The notes: generated by a model from the sequence alone, not told the origin. Counted from the first letter of the stretch, positions 1 to 11,000 are shown. The stretch is 64,000 bases of DNA from Pseudomonas cavernicola (GCF_003596405.1 NZ_QYUR01000008.1:868001-932000), one strand, 5' to 3'. Numbers and translations: made by a program.

Positions 1-127
1 AAAGCCCGGTATAGCCTGCGCCGATGATCGCGACGTCAGCCTCCAGCGCGCCGTCCAGTGCCGGGCGCGCGGTCAGTTCATCGTCAAGCTGATCCATCCA
101 CAGGCTGATGTCACGCCAGGCGGTCAT
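1..127 (-). CDS. FAD-dependent oxidoreductase (DAO family), N-terminal part
   Basis: Only the first 42 codons are inside the window; the gene runs off the left edge. The ATG lies at 125-127 on the minus strand and the reading is open to base 1. Residues 31-42 read DVAIIGAGYTGL, a dinucleotide-binding strand with the GxGxxG signature of FAD-dependent amino-acid or amine oxidases. The preceding 30 residues resemble the N-terminal arm of gamma-glutamylputrescine oxidase-like enzymes. The substrate cannot be told from this fragment. The AraC-type regulator immediately upstream in the same orientation could control it (inference). Confidence 0.75.
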   Translation of the reverse strand, partial: MTAWRDISLWMDQLDDELTARPALDGALEADVAIIGAGYTGL

Positions 128-189
128 TCGGAAACTCCAGTGTTGGACTGTATTCCGAAAGAGACTAGTGGCTCAGCTCAGGGCTTGTC

Positions 190-321
190 TTGCGCGCGTG
201 CCCGCAAAGAAATTTGCGGAGTGTAGGAGCGAATTTATTCGCGACGGGGCTACACCGAGTCGCTCTGGTTCGCGGATAAATCCGCTCCTACAGTTGCGCG
301 CGTGCCCGCAAAGAAATTTGC
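190..321. repeat. REP-like inverted pair flanked by a 28-bp direct repeat
   Basis: Bases 223-292 form an inverted pair, GTAGGAGCGAATTTATTCGCG against CGCGGATAAATCCGCTCCTAC, the arm type of Pseudomonas REP elements. The element is bracketed by a perfect 28-bp direct repeat at 190-217 and 294-321 (both start TTGCGCGCGTGCCC). The right copy codes for the end of the AraC-type regulator, so the insertion supplies that gene's present stop codon. Confidence 0.8.
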
Positions 322-1160
322 TGATCGGCACTCAGCTTTAAGTAGGCTTTGGGCGTCAGCCCGGTGTGCTGGCGGAAGCAGCTATAGAAGGCGGACAGGG
401 AGTTGAAACCCGCAGCGAAGGCCAGTTCGTCGATCCGTACCGGCTGCGGGGCCGTTTCCAGCGCGGCCAACAGATGCTCTAGGCGAGCCTGGTTCACATA
501 GCGGTAGAAGCTCTGCCCGAGCACCTGATTGAGCAGATAGGAAATCTGGTTGCGGCTGTAACCACTGTTGGTCGCCACTTGTTGCAGATTCAGCTCTGGA
601 TCGAGATACGGTTGATCGCGCTCGAAATACTGCTGCAGGTCTTGCGCCAGGAAACTCAGCTGCCGCGCCGACAGACCCAGGCGACTGATCGCCGGACGAC
701 TGTCGGCTGCGGAGCTCGGCTCACGGCTTTCGTGCACCAGCGAGGCGTATTCATTGACCCGCCAGATCAGGCCATCGCGCACGGTCAGCGCCTCACTGGC
801 CCGGAACGACACCAGCCCTTCGCCGCCACGCAAGGTGATCCGGTATTGGATAAAGGCCGTGTCCCCATCTAACCGAATCCGGTCGCTATGTTCCAGCGCC
901 TCTTCCGGGTCACGCGGCATGGTAGCGCGCACGTAGTCGCGCAACTCAGCCAGGTGCATCACGCGGTTTTGGAAGAAGTCGTTGTATTCGATATCCGGGT
1001 GATAGAGCGCCATCACCCCGTCGAGATCCCGGCGCTTCCAGCAATAGTGGTAGCGCAGTACGGTTTCGCCGGTAATGGCGGTTTGCTCTGGGCTGTCGTA
1101 ACGCTCGGTGGGCGACATACTGGTCTCGCTAGACGGATTACGCCGAGGCGCACCGTCCAT
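288..1160 (-). CDS. AraC-family regulator with N-terminal SnoaL-like domain
   Basis: Predicted cytoplasmic transcription regulator. The N-terminal ~130 residues resemble a SnoaL/NTF2-like fold, with phrases such as YHYCWKRRDLDG and YHPDIEYNDFF, and may bind a small ligand. The C-terminal ~110 residues carry two helix-turn-helix motifs of the AraC type, ending in FNSLSAFYSCFRQHTGLTPKAYL. Three starts are possible: TTG at 1178, ATG at 1160 and ATG at 1118. None has a strong ribosome binding site, and the ATG at 1118 (MSPTERYD) is equally plausible. The stop codon TAG lies inside an inserted REP arm. Without the insertion the frame would end DKP-stop instead of L-stop. The likely target is the FAD oxidoreductase gene downstream (inference). 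Confidence 0.8.
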   Translation of the reverse strand: MDGAPRRNPSSETSMSPTERYDSPEQTAITGETVLRYHYCWKRRDLDGVMALYHPDIEYNDFFQNRVMHLAELRDYVRATMPRDPEEALEHSDRIRLDGDTAFIQYRITLRGGEGLVSFRASEALTVRDGLIWRVNEYASLVHESREPSSAADSRPAISRLGLSARQLSFLAQDLQQYFERDQPYLDPELNLQQVATNSGYSRNQISYLLNQVLGQSFYRYVNQARLEHLLAALETAPQPVRIDELAFAAGFNSLSAFYSCFRQHTGLTPKAYLKLSADQQISLRARAQL

Positions 1161-1260
1161 GGCGACACCGCTTCTCAAATCTCAGCCCGAGTCGTGAGCC
1201 AACTGGGCATTAGCCAAACACAACCACACCTTTATCTATCCGCCGACCGCGTCCAGCAGA

Positions 1261-2091
1261 TTAATGTTGTGCCGTGTTCCAGTCGATCAGACCCATCTCC
1301 CAGGTCGCCAGAATCAACAGACCAAAGCCAATGCGATACCAGGCAAACGCCGCATAACTGTGGTTACCAATGAATTTCAGCAACGCACGCACCGCCAACA
1401 TGGCAAATATGAAGGAGGTGATAAAACCAACGGCGAAGACCGGCAGATCACTCTGCTGGAACAAATCACGGTACTTGTAGCCTGAATAGACCGCCGCACC
1501 GACCATTGTCGGCATCGCCAGAAAGAAGGAGAACTCGGTGGCCGCTTTGCGCGACAGGCCAAACAGCAAGCCGCCGATGATGGTTGCGCCGGAACGCGAC
1601 GTGCCGGGAATCATCGCCAGGCATTGAGCGCAGCCCACCTTGAGCGCGTCCTTCCAGGTCATCTGATCGACACTTTCGGCGCGCACTTGATGCTGGCGGC
1701 GCTCGGCCCAAAGCATGACCACACCACCGACCACCAACGCGCTCGCCACGGTGATCGGGTTGAACAGGTACTTGTGGATCAAATCGGCGAAAGCCACACC
1801 AAGGATGACTGCTGGAAAGAAGGCAATCAGCAGGTTGCTGGTAAAGCGCTGCGCCTGCGGCTCTTTTGGCAGGCCGATCACCACGTCGAGAATCTTACGC
1901 CGGTATTCCCACACCACCGCCAGGATCGCGCCGAGCTGGATAATGATGTTGAAGGCCATCGCCCTTTCGCCACCGAAATTCAGTAAATCCGCGACGATGA
2001 TCTGGTGACCGGTACTGGAAATCGGCAAGAACTCGGTCAGCCCCTCAACGATACCCAGAATCAACGCCTGCGCGGCGTTCCAAAGATCCAT
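1261..2091 (-). CDS. uppP: Undecaprenyl-diphosphatase (bacitracin resistance protein)
   Basis: Integral membrane enzyme that dephosphorylates undecaprenyl pyrophosphate and so recycles the lipid carrier for peptidoglycan and O-antigen synthesis. The protein of 276 residues has the family's usual length. It shows both diagnostic motifs, [14 protein letters not shown] near residues 16-29 and [10 protein letters not shown] in the second half, with about eight hydrophobic segments. The start at 2091 is chosen because GGGGGAT lies a few bases upstream and [17 protein letters not shown] matches the normal N-terminus; a longer in-frame start at 2130 lacks support. It has no operon partner here. Confidence 0.95.
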   Translation of the reverse strand: MDLWNAAQALILGIVEGLTEFLPISSTGHQIIVADLLNFGGERAMAFNIIIQLGAILAVVWEYRRKILDVVIGLPKEPQAQRFTSNLLIAFFPAVILGVAFADLIHKYLFNPITVASALVVGGVVMLWAERRQHQVRAESVDQMTWKDALKVGCAQCLAMIPGTSRSGATIIGGLLFGLSRKAATEFSFFLAMPTMVGAAVYSGYKYRDLFQQSDLPVFAVGFITSFIFAMLAVRALLKFIGNHSYAAFAWYRIGFGLLILATWEMGLIDWNTAQH

Positions 2092-2378
2092 GCAATCCCC
2101 CGTAGTGCGATGCCAGGCATCGCGAATCAAGTATTTGATAGTCGTGCGGCGCGGCGAGTCTGAGACTCGCGAACAACAAATTAGGCTCCAAAGCGGAACG
2201 ACAAACCCGCGGGCGCTTAGGTTTGCCGCTTTGGTGCCGAAATGCTAACAGACATCCTGAATAAGCGCTGCTGCCTATGTAAGGCCAATAGCGTTGCCCA
2301 ACTCAGAATGCTTTCTTGGTAGCCCAGCATCAGCGCTGACGCTGACAGCAAAACAATAAGAACCAGCAGTGCCTGACC

Positions 2379-3054
2379 ATGAATAGCCTACGCAACCCGC
2401 CCATCAGCCGCCGGCTGTGGCTGATCCTCGCCGTCGCCGTCCTGATGCTGGTCAGCCTCGGTGTGCTGATGCTGCGGCAGATTCATGCGGACCTGTACGC
2501 CGGCAAAGTGCAGAAAGCCCGGCATGTGGTGGAAAGCGTCGCGGGCATCCTCAAGCATTACCAAGGCTTGGAAAGCGCCGGCACGTTGAGCCGTGAACAG
2601 GCGCAGAAGCAGGTAATGGAACTGATTCGCGGCCTGCGCTACGGCCACGATGATTATTTTTGGATCAATGATCTGGCGCCGAAGACGATCATGCATCCGA
2701 GCAATCCCAAGCTGGAAGGCCAGGATCTCTCCACCCTGAAGGTAAAGGTGATCAACGAGAGCAGTCGCGCGTCTCAGCTGACGGTCGAGCAAGCTCGCCA
2801 AGCCGGCGCGAGCTTGAGCCTGATCGGGCAGTCACTGCGTAACCTGACGGGCTTGAATGCCTCGATCGCCGGTGCCACGCTACAACAGTCGCACGTGGTG
2901 GAAGATATCAACCAGAATGTTACCCAGTCGGCTAGTCTTGCCCACAACAATGCGCTGGAATGTGCTGGCCGCGGCACAGTCCAGCGGCGCTAGCCAGCAC
3001 CTGAACCAGTTGGCCGAACGGTTGAACCGCTTGTTAGGGCAATTTCGCGTATGA
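2379..3054 (+). pseudogene. Methyl-accepting chemotaxis protein, internally deleted and frameshifted
   Basis: The first ~125 codons encode a normal chemoreceptor N-terminus: a transmembrane helix (LWLILAVAVLMLVSLGVLML) followed by a Cache-type ligand-binding segment with YGHDDYFWIND. At about 2758 this jumps straight into the distal end of a signalling domain (SSRASQLTVEQARQAGASL), so the rest of the sensor, the second membrane helix, HAMP and the conserved hairpin tip are missing. Near 2950 the frame is lost; the +1 frame continues AAQSSGASQHLNQLAERLNRLL to a stop at 3054. This is a decayed receptor with one large deletion and one frameshift, very unlikely to signal. Confidence 0.85.
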
Positions 3055-3061
3055 GGGACAC

Positions 3062-3676
3062 ATGAGCGACATGGAACACCAGGAAGTCGATCTCAAACAG
3101 CCGCAGAATCAGGATCTGGTCTGGGATCTGGACAGCATGGCCCGCCGCGAGCTGGCCGAGCGTTTCATTCGACTGTTCGAGAACCGTCTTTGTGTGTACT
3201 CGGATTCAGTACGCCAGCTGTATACCAACTACACCCTGCACTTCCCCAGCGATCGAGGCCGCAAGATGGTGGTGCTGCCCAATGCTTATGCCTTTCACGA
3301 TACCCTGCACGGCATCGAGGCCAGCGCCGTGCGCAAGACCGGGCTGTGCGTGTTGCCGGGCGTGGTCCTGGGTAAACCCGGGCTGTTGCTGACCACGCAG
3401 ATCAAAGAAGGTGGCCCAGCGCCCAAGACCATGCCGTTCAAGCAAGCTTTGGCGCAGATCATCAGCAACCAGAAGAAGATCGGCGATGTCTTCCTGCCCA
3501 TCATGATGAAGGGCGATCTACGTGAGTTCGACCAGCAGATGCCCTACATCCACCTGCACCGCCTGCAGGTAAACAAACTCACGCGCCTCTCCTCTTTCGA
3601 GCGCGACGATATCCAGCAGACCATCACGCGTAAGCTGCTGATGCTCTATCGCCAGGCCGACAGTCTGGTTTGCTAG
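3062..3676 (+). CDS. Conserved-looking protein of unknown function
   Basis: This 204-residue soluble protein has no signal peptide or membrane segment. I do not recognise the family. It is preceded by a good ribosome binding site (ATGAGGGACACATG), and codon use looks like that of its neighbours, so it is very probably real. The sequence is mixed alpha/beta in composition, with a charged N-terminus (MSDMEHQEVDLKQPQNQ) and segments such as GLCVLPGVVLGKPGLLL and KKIGDVFLPIMMKGDL. It starts 7 bases after the relic of the chemoreceptor gene, so the two may once have been one transcription unit. Confidence 0.7.
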   Translation: MSDMEHQEVDLKQPQNQDLVWDLDSMARRELAERFIRLFENRLCVYSDSVRQLYTNYTLHFPSDRGRKMVVLPNAYAFHDTLHGIEASAVRKTGLCVLPGVVLGKPGLLLTTQIKEGGPAPKTMPFKQALAQIISNQKKIGDVFLPIMMKGDLREFDQQMPYIHLHRLQVNKLTRLSSFERDDIQQTITRKLLMLYRQADSLVC

Positions 3677-3848
3677 TTTTCAAGCTGCTTCGCTTCAGCC
3701 TGCCGCGTTGAAACGCAGTTCGGCGGGTTCAGCTACCAGGCAAGAACTCCGCGCCCTCGTCGCGTAAAGCCGCCAACGCCTGAAGTCGTTACAATCGTCT
3801 CTCGTTTTATCTGTGAGCGGGCTCAACGCCCACTGCCGAGGGCCGTTA

Positions 3849-4415
3849 ATGTCTCCCCTGGAACTCTTCGCCGCCGCGCTTGGCGTCATCGCCGTCTGGC
3901 TCACCGTCAAACAAAACCCCTGGTGCTGGCCGATCGGCTTACTGATGGTGCTGCTGTATAGCTGGATCTTCTTCGAGGTGAAGCTGTATTCCGACATGCT
4001 GCTGCAAGTCGTCTACGCCGTCCTGCAACTCTACGGCTGGTGGCAATGGACGCGCGGCGGTCGGCAACAGCATGGTCGCCTGGTCAGCCGCCTGAGTCGC
4101 GGCGGCCTATTGCTCAGCCTGCTCATTGGCAGCGTCGGCAGCCTTGGCCTGGGTTATTTGATGGCCAGTTACACCGATGCCGCCGCACCGTGGATGGATG
4201 CAGCGCTGACGGCCTTCAGCCTGGTCGCCCAGGTCTGGATGGCGCAGAAGCGCGTGGAGTGCTGGCCGCTGTGGATTGCACTGGACGTGCTCTTCGTCGG
4301 CTTGTTCATCTCCAAAGCGCTCTATCTGACTGCTGCGCTGTACGCCCTGTTCACCCTGCTCGCAATACAGGGCTGGCGTGACTGGCGGCGCGATCCGGCG
4401 CTGGTTAACGCATGA
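3849..4415 (+). CDS. pnuC: PnuC-type nicotinamide riboside transporter
   Basis: Inner-membrane facilitator for uptake of a vitamin riboside, most likely nicotinamide riboside. It has 188 residues and about seven hydrophobic segments. It shows PnuC-typical stretches: NPWCWPIGLLMVLLYSWIFFE, KLYSDMLLQVVYAVLQLYGWWQW, and near the C-terminus the conserved pattern ending in KALYLTAALYALF. The start at 3849 is favoured over an upstream in-frame ATG because GAGGG sits six bases before it. The stop overlaps the next gene's ATG by four bases (ATGA), indicating translational coupling with a nucleoside kinase. That pairing argues for nicotinamide riboside rather than thiamine as substrate (inference). 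Confidence 0.88.
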   Translation: MSPLELFAAALGVIAVWLTVKQNPWCWPIGLLMVLLYSWIFFEVKLYSDMLLQVVYAVLQLYGWWQWTRGGRQQHGRLVSRLSRGGLLLSLLIGSVGSLGLGYLMASYTDAAAPWMDAALTAFSLVAQVWMAQKRVECWPLWIALDVLFVGLFISKALYLTAALYALFTLLAIQGWRDWRRDPALVNA

Positions 4416-4942
4416 AAGTCTTGGTGCTGACCGGCCCAGAATCCAGCGGTAAAAGCTGGTTGGCCAATGAAATCCAGGCCACTTTCGGCGGCCAAGTGGT
4501 AGGCGAATACGTCCGCTACTTTATCGAGCGCGAAGGGCGCGATACCTGTTACGCGGATATCCCGGCCATCGCTCAAGGCCAGCTAGCCTGGGAAGACGCC
4601 GCACGGGCCGAACGCCCTGCCCTGCTAATTTTGGATACCCACCTGCTAAGCAACCTGCTCTGGAGTCGCGAGCTGTTTGGCGACTGCCCGGACTGGCTCG
4701 AACAAGAGTTGCTCGCACGGCACTACGACCTGCACCTGCTCCTCGACCCCACGGGCGTGCCCTGGGTCGACGATGGCCAGCGCTGCCAACCACAGCTGCA
4801 ACAGCGCGTGCAATTTCATCGTGACTGCTGCGAATGGCTGGAGCGTCACCAGCAGCCCTACCGCAATTTAACTGGCGACTGGCAGCAACGACGCCAGCAA
4901 GCCCTTGAGTCCGTGGCGGCCTGGTTCCAGTTAAGTCAGTAA
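4412..4942 (+). CDS. nadR: NadR-like ribosylnicotinamide kinase (P-loop ATPase)
   Basis: P-loop kinase expected to phosphorylate nicotinamide riboside to NMN, trapping what PnuC imports. Walker A is GPESSGKS at residues 8-15. The segments VVGEYVRYFIEREGRD and LILDTHLLSNLLWSRELFG match the kinase domain found at the C-terminus of bifunctional NadR. At 176 residues the protein has only the kinase part, with no helix-turn-helix and no adenylyltransferase domain. It overlaps pnuC by four bases. The symbol is used in the loose sense common for such stand-alone proteins. Confidence 0.8.
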   Translation: MKVLVLTGPESSGKSWLANEIQATFGGQVVGEYVRYFIEREGRDTCYADIPAIAQGQLAWEDAARAERPALLILDTHLLSNLLWSRELFGDCPDWLEQELLARHYDLHLLLDPTGVPWVDDGQRCQPQLQQRVQFHRDCCEWLERHQQPYRNLTGDWQQRRQQALESVAAWFQLSQ

Positions 4943-5020
4943 TAGCGCGGCCCAAGCCACAAGCTTCGTTCTTAGCGCGTCCTATAGCTAAACAGCCAAT
5001 CACGGATACCCTGCGAAATG

Positions 5021-5060
5021 AAAATTGCGGTGCATGGCAACCGCCACACACCGCAATTGC
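5021..5060 (-). terminator. Rho-independent terminator between nadR-like gene and rtx1
   Basis: The arms AATTGCGGTG (5023-5032) and CACCGCAATT (5049-5058) pair perfectly, with an inner TGGC-AACC-GCCA hairpin. The minus-strand reading is followed by a T-rich run (AATTTTC), so it should terminate rtx1. The plus strand has GCTTTT and may terminate the convergent salvage genes as well. Confidence 0.75.
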
Positions 5061-5090
5061 TTTTAGCTCAGCTTTGTTGAACTGGCCTCC

Positions 5091-8000
5091 TTATACCGCC
5101 AGGTTGAAGTCGGTTTGGGTTACGGTGGTCGCGTCGGCGATACCAACCAGGACGATTGAACTCGCGCCGACCGTCACCAAGGTGTCCACGCCGACATCGG
5201 CGATGGTTACGTTGGCAGCAAAGTTCGCCGCGGTAACGCCGAGCGCTGCGATGTTGAGCAGGTCCTGCCCGCCGACCGGATTGGCGTCGAAACCTTGGAT
5301 CGCATCGTTGCCGAAGCCCGCAGCAAACACGAAGGTATCGTTGCCGAGACCGCCATCCATGAAGTCGTTCCCGCCCCCGCCGGTGAGGGTGTCGTTGCCT
5401 GCCCCCCCCACGATCGTGTTGGCGAGCTCGTTGCCGGTGCCCGAGAAGTTGCCAGTGTCGCCGAAAAACAGGTTCTCGACGTCGGCACCCAACGTGTAGT
5501 TCGCGAGCGAGGTCCAGACCGTATCCGAGCCTCCACCGGCGAGCTCGCTCACCACGTCCCCGAGCTCGGTGACTTCATAGACGTCGCTGTCATCGCCGCC
5601 GGCCATCGTGTCAGCACCTCCGCCACCGATGATGACGTCGCCACCAGCGCCACCGTTGAGGGTGTCGTTGCCTATGCCCCCATGGATGATGTTGTCGAGC
5701 GCGTTGCCGGTGCCCGAGAAGTTGCCGGTGTCGCCGAAAAATAGGTTCTCGACATTCGCACCCAACGTGTAGCTCGCGAGCGAGGTCCAGACCGTGTCGG
5801 CTCCTGCACCGGCGAGTTCGCTCACCACGTCCCCGAACTCGGTGACTTCATAGACATCGTGTCCAGTACCACCAGCCATGAAGTCGTCACCAGCGCCACC
5901 GTTGAGGGTGTCGTTGCCTATGCCCCCATGGATGATGTTGTCGAGCGCGTTGCCGGTGCCCGAGAAGTTGCCGGTGTCGCCGAAAAATAGGTTCTCGACA
6001 TTCGCACCCAACGTGTAGCTCGCGAGCGAGGTCCAGACCGTGTCGGCTCCTGCACCGGCGAGTTCGCTCACCACGTCCCCGAACTCGGTGACTTCATAGA
6101 CATCGTTGTCACCGCCGCCGACCATGGTGTCGGCACCTCCGCCACCGATAATGACGTCATCACCGCCCAGGCCCTGAATGTTGTCATCGAACGCCGTACC
6201 AATGAGCACGTCATTCCCGGCGGTGCCGATGATTAGATCACTAACAACCGCCGTTGCTGCGGAGAGGACCTGCTCAAGCGTACCGAGGTTATCGGTGTAA
6301 GTGGCAACGACGCGCAGCTGCTGACCGGTCTGCGCCTGGCTGGGCGTGAAGGTCGCGGCAGTCGCGTCGGCGATGTTCGCCCAGCTCCCAGCGCTGAGCG
6401 CTTGCCACTGATAGGTATACGCTACGCCGGTAACCCCATCGGCGTCGGCGATCGACCCGGGCGCGGCTGTCAGCGCCTGCCCTAGGTTTGGCGTGGTGTC
6501 GCTGATGACGGGCGAGCCGGTGGGGGCGTCGTTAAGGTTGGCGACAGCCGCGGTCGGCGCGGAGGTGACACTCTCAAGTGCACCGAGGTTGTCGGTGTAA
6601 CTGGCGACGACACGCAGCTGCTGGCCGACCTGCAATTGGCCAGGCGTGAAGGTCTGACTAGTCGCCCCGGCGATGTCCGCAAAGGTCGCGCCACTGCCCA
6701 CTTGCCACTGATAGCTGAACACCGCACCGGCGGTCCCATCGGCGTCGGCGAGGGTTCCAGGCGTGGCCGTCAGTACCTGACCCTGCGCCGGCGTCGTGTC
6801 GCTGATGGTGGGCAGTCCGGTGGGGGTATTGTTGAGGATGACCGGTTCGGTCGGCGCCGAGCTGACACGTTCCGGGGCCCCCAGGCCATCGGTGAAGGAC
6901 GCCACCACGCGCAGCACCTGGCCGACCTGCGCGGTGCCCGGCTGGAAGGTCGGGCCAGTGCCCACATCGACCCAGCCGCCTTCTCCGGTCTCGGCTTGCC
7001 AGACGAAGGTGATGGAACCCACGACCCCATCGGGGTCGAGGACCGCAGAGGTCGTCGCCGTCAACAGCTGCCCCCGCGACGGGGTCGAGTCGCTGATCGT
7101 CACACTTCCCGTGGGTAGCTGGTTGGTACCGCCGATCACCACTGTCTGGTCGGCGAACTGCAGGCGCTCGACGTTGCGAACCAGGTCCGTGCCGTCGGCC
7201 AGGGTGCCGGCTGTATGAGCGACCGTCCAGGTGCCGTCGAGGTTCTCAATCACCTCATAGTTGGCGAACGCATCGGAGTAGACCGCCGTGTCGACGTCGC
7301 CGCTGCCATCGGCTTGGAGGATCTCGCGGACGATGCTGAGCTGGCTGGGATTGATTGCGCCAGAAAGCAAGCGGGTCTGGACCGCACTCATGCTATCGAC
7401 CGAGAACGCTTCGTTGTTTGGGCCCGCCGCTACGACGATGCGCACGTTGAGCCAGGCGTCACCGTCGATGATGTCGTCGAAGCCACGACCTTCGATGAGG
7501 TCGCTGCCGTCGCCGCCGAGGATGATGTTGCCGCCGTCGAAGAGGATGGCGTTCGGATCGTTGCTGGGGTTGGCTGCCGCAGCCTGCCCGAGTACCTCAT
7601 TAAGTCCGGCGATGCGGTCGACACCGGCCTGGGTCAGCTCGTGATTCTGCAGGGTGAACTCGGGATCCGTTTCGGCCCCGCCGCGGTCATCGCCGATCAG
7701 CACATCATTGAACTGCCACCCCGAAAGCCCCTCGACCTGGTCGAAGCGGTCGCGCAAGATGTCGGCCTGCACCGTGGTGAAGATCGGCACGTTGAGGTCA
7801 CTATTGGCCGCCAGCGGGTCATTCTTGTGGATTGCCCAGTCGAAGCCGAACATCCCTTCGTTACGCTGGATGCCCAAGCCCTGGACCATGATGTCGTCGC
7901 CGGATTCGCCGTCGTAGTCGGTGTCGTTGCCGCCGCCGTCGAGCACGTCGTGGCCGATGACCGGGCTGTTGAAGAACAACTCGGAGTTTTCCCCAGCCAG

Positions 8001-11000
8001 GGTATCGAAACCCTGTCCGCCTTCCATCCAGTCGTCGCCCTCGTTGCCCATCAGGAAGTCGTTGCCATCGCTCCCCTGGACAAAGTCGTTATCCCTGCCG
8101 CCGAACACCTGCTTGCCGTCCTGGCCGGCCAAGATGAAGTCGCTGCCCTCACCGCCGAAAACCAGATCCAGCCCGTTGCCGGCATGGATGACGTCGTTGC
8201 CACCATCGCCATGAATGAGGTCGCTCGCGCCGAGGTCGGTCCCCAGGTCGGTGATGATGTCGTCGCCCTCGCCGCCGTGGATGATATCGACGCCGTAACC
8301 GCCATCCAGTTGGTCATTGCCGGCGTCCCCCCAGAGGGTGTCGTCGCCGTCGCCGCCGAGCAGCACGTCATCCTCCGCCGAACCGCCGAGCACGACATGC
8401 CCTCCACCGTTGTACTGGAGCAGATCGCTATCGCCATCGCCGTCGAGATCTTGACGGACCACCAGGGGCGAGAGCATCTGCAGAATCGGGTCGGACCCGA
8501 TTGGATCGACACCGATCTGCCGGCTGGTCTCGATCTCGAGGATATGATCCACGGCGGCGAACAACTGACCCGGCAGGTGCGATGAGTTCGGATTACCGAG
8601 ATCGGTATTGCGCATGACCAATGCGGAGAACGAGTTGCCTTCGAGCTCGTTGAGGAGATTGGTGCCCTGGAGTCGGCTCAGGTAGTAGTAGCGGTCGCCG
8701 CTCTGCAGATTTTCGAGTTGCGCCTCGAATACGAAGTTGAAGGTCGAACCGAGCATGCCGCCAAAGGGCATCTTCTCTTCGGCCAAACCGCCGATCCAGA
8801 AGTCGACGCTATTCAGCCCACTATTGGCAGCAGTCCAGGTACCGGTGCTATTGAGGAAGGCCACTCGATCAGCGGGTTCACCGATGCCGCCTGTGACCAG
8901 CAAGGTCGCGGCGGCACGCTTTGCTGCCAAGGTATCGGCATCGAGGATGGATTGGTGCTGACCGTAGGCGGCGATGAAGTTGATGATCGACGCCGGATTC
9001 TTGATATTCAGCGCAAAGTCGACCCAGCTCACATAGGGTTTCAGCTGGCTGTCACCGGTCATCTCGAAGAACTGCGCGCGTGCGACGTTCAGGGACGGGA
9101 TGCCGGTATCACGGGCCCGCGCCATATTGATCGAAACCAGGTCCAGCGGCAGGCCCACGAGATTGTTGCGCAGCGCCTCGGTCACGAACTCGTCGATCTC
9201 GTTGCCGACCTGACGGGTCATGCCACGAATGATCGCCCCGGCCGCCGCGCCAGAGTCGACGCCACTGGCCGCGAACTCCAACGGATTGAGGAACGCCTGG
9301 ATCAAGCCAATGTCATTGTTGACGCCAATAGTGCCCGTCGCGAGATCCATGCCGATTCGATCGACGGTCTCGGTCAACATCGAGTGACCGAAGCGGTACA
9401 CCACATGGGCGAATTCGGCGACTATCGCCGGGTCGATCTCGGCGGTATGGGAGAACACGAAGGCGTCGACCGCCGGCTGCACCGTGCGCGCGAACTCCTC
9501 GAACACCAGATGCTGGTACTGCATCTCGTTGACGACGCGGGCGGCCTGGAACAGCCGCTCACCATCCCAGACCAGAGCGGCGATCGCCTCAGGCGTAGTC
9601 GGCACTGTCGCGACATCGACCAGTAGCCACTCGTTGATAAAGGCCAGGTCGCCAGACTCGAGAATGGTTTGCTTGTTGCTGTCGACCAGGCGGTTGTGCT
9701 CGGCATGGAACACATGATGCACAGCGGTCAGGCCGATGTTCTCATTGCCGCGACCGTCACCGGTGATGTAGTGGGCATTGAGCAACTCGTCATCGTAGCC
9801 AGTCGACTCTGACAAACCGACGGCACCGTCGGTATCGGCTGCTTTCATCACCCCATTGGCAAACGGGTTGGCGTTGTGAGCAATGTCATCCAGGAACGCG
9901 TGACCAGTACGAATGGCAAACTCCGTGCTGATCGGCGCAGCCGGATTACCTTCGACCAGAGCGATGCCATTGGGATTTTCAACACTGACCGGCACCCGCA
10001 CATACAGCTGCGGATAGCCGTTGTCGCCGCGAATAAATTCACCATAGGGATCGACCGCCAACATGGGGACATTGGTGACATCGAAGTCGGCCAGTTGAAT
10101 GCCCAGCACCTGAGCAGCCTGCGCCTTGATATCGGCCCAAGTGGCGAGCCCGCCATTCTGCCCGTCGAGCATATGGCCAGTGGCCACGGGCTTGCCTTCG
10201 GCGTTCAGGGCATATTCGCGCAAGAAGGTCTGGTGCGAGCCGTTAGAGGTATAGGTCTGGTTCTGATCGATAAAGGGCGTGGTGGTGTTGGTATGTTCAT
10301 GCACATCGTCAGCCGTGCCCAACTGCCCATCCGGTCCCGGTTGGTTGGTCGCCCGAGTCATCACCATGAAGTTGGTCTGACTCCCCTCGACGTAAAGTGG
10401 ATCACCCGGCAATAGCGGGATAAACACGGTGCCGCTGCCGCCCTTGCTGACCAGATCCAAACCATGGTCGAAGAACTGGCCAAACAAGGTCATCCAGGAG
10501 TTGAACGGTGCCGTCAGCCCTTCATCCGCCGACACGTTCGGAATGAGTAGGGTCCCTTCCGGATCGGTAGTCTGGTTAGTGCCGGCCGCCGCGACTGCGG
10601 CCGGGTTAGTGGCGGTCTGGTCGGCGATCAGGTTACTGATGGTCCGCGGCTGCGAGTCGAAGACGAAGCCGCTGGTTTGTGCGTAGCTGGTCAGAGACCC
10701 CGCCACCAATGGCCCACTGCCATCCGGGTCGAAAAGGGCGTTTTCCGCCGAGTTGAAAACCGGATTGAGCAGCCGTGTCATCAGTTGATCGGCTGAGCCG
10801 AAGAGCTCTTGACCAGGCACCAGGCTGTTGAGGGAGCCGTCAACCGTACGCAAGCCCTCAGGGAGCAGCGGGCTCTCCACAAAGGTGCGCAGATAGGCCG
10901 CCTGCTCGGCTAGTGAGGCATTGGGATTGCTGGAGAGGTACGAAGAGTGAGCTTCGGCGATCTCGATTTGCTTGAGGATGTACTGAAGATCCGCCTTGTT

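Noticed and set aside
7215..8585. Plus-strand open frame of 456 codons opposite rtx1
   Set aside because: Same shadow effect from the RTX repeat region; no recognisable domain.
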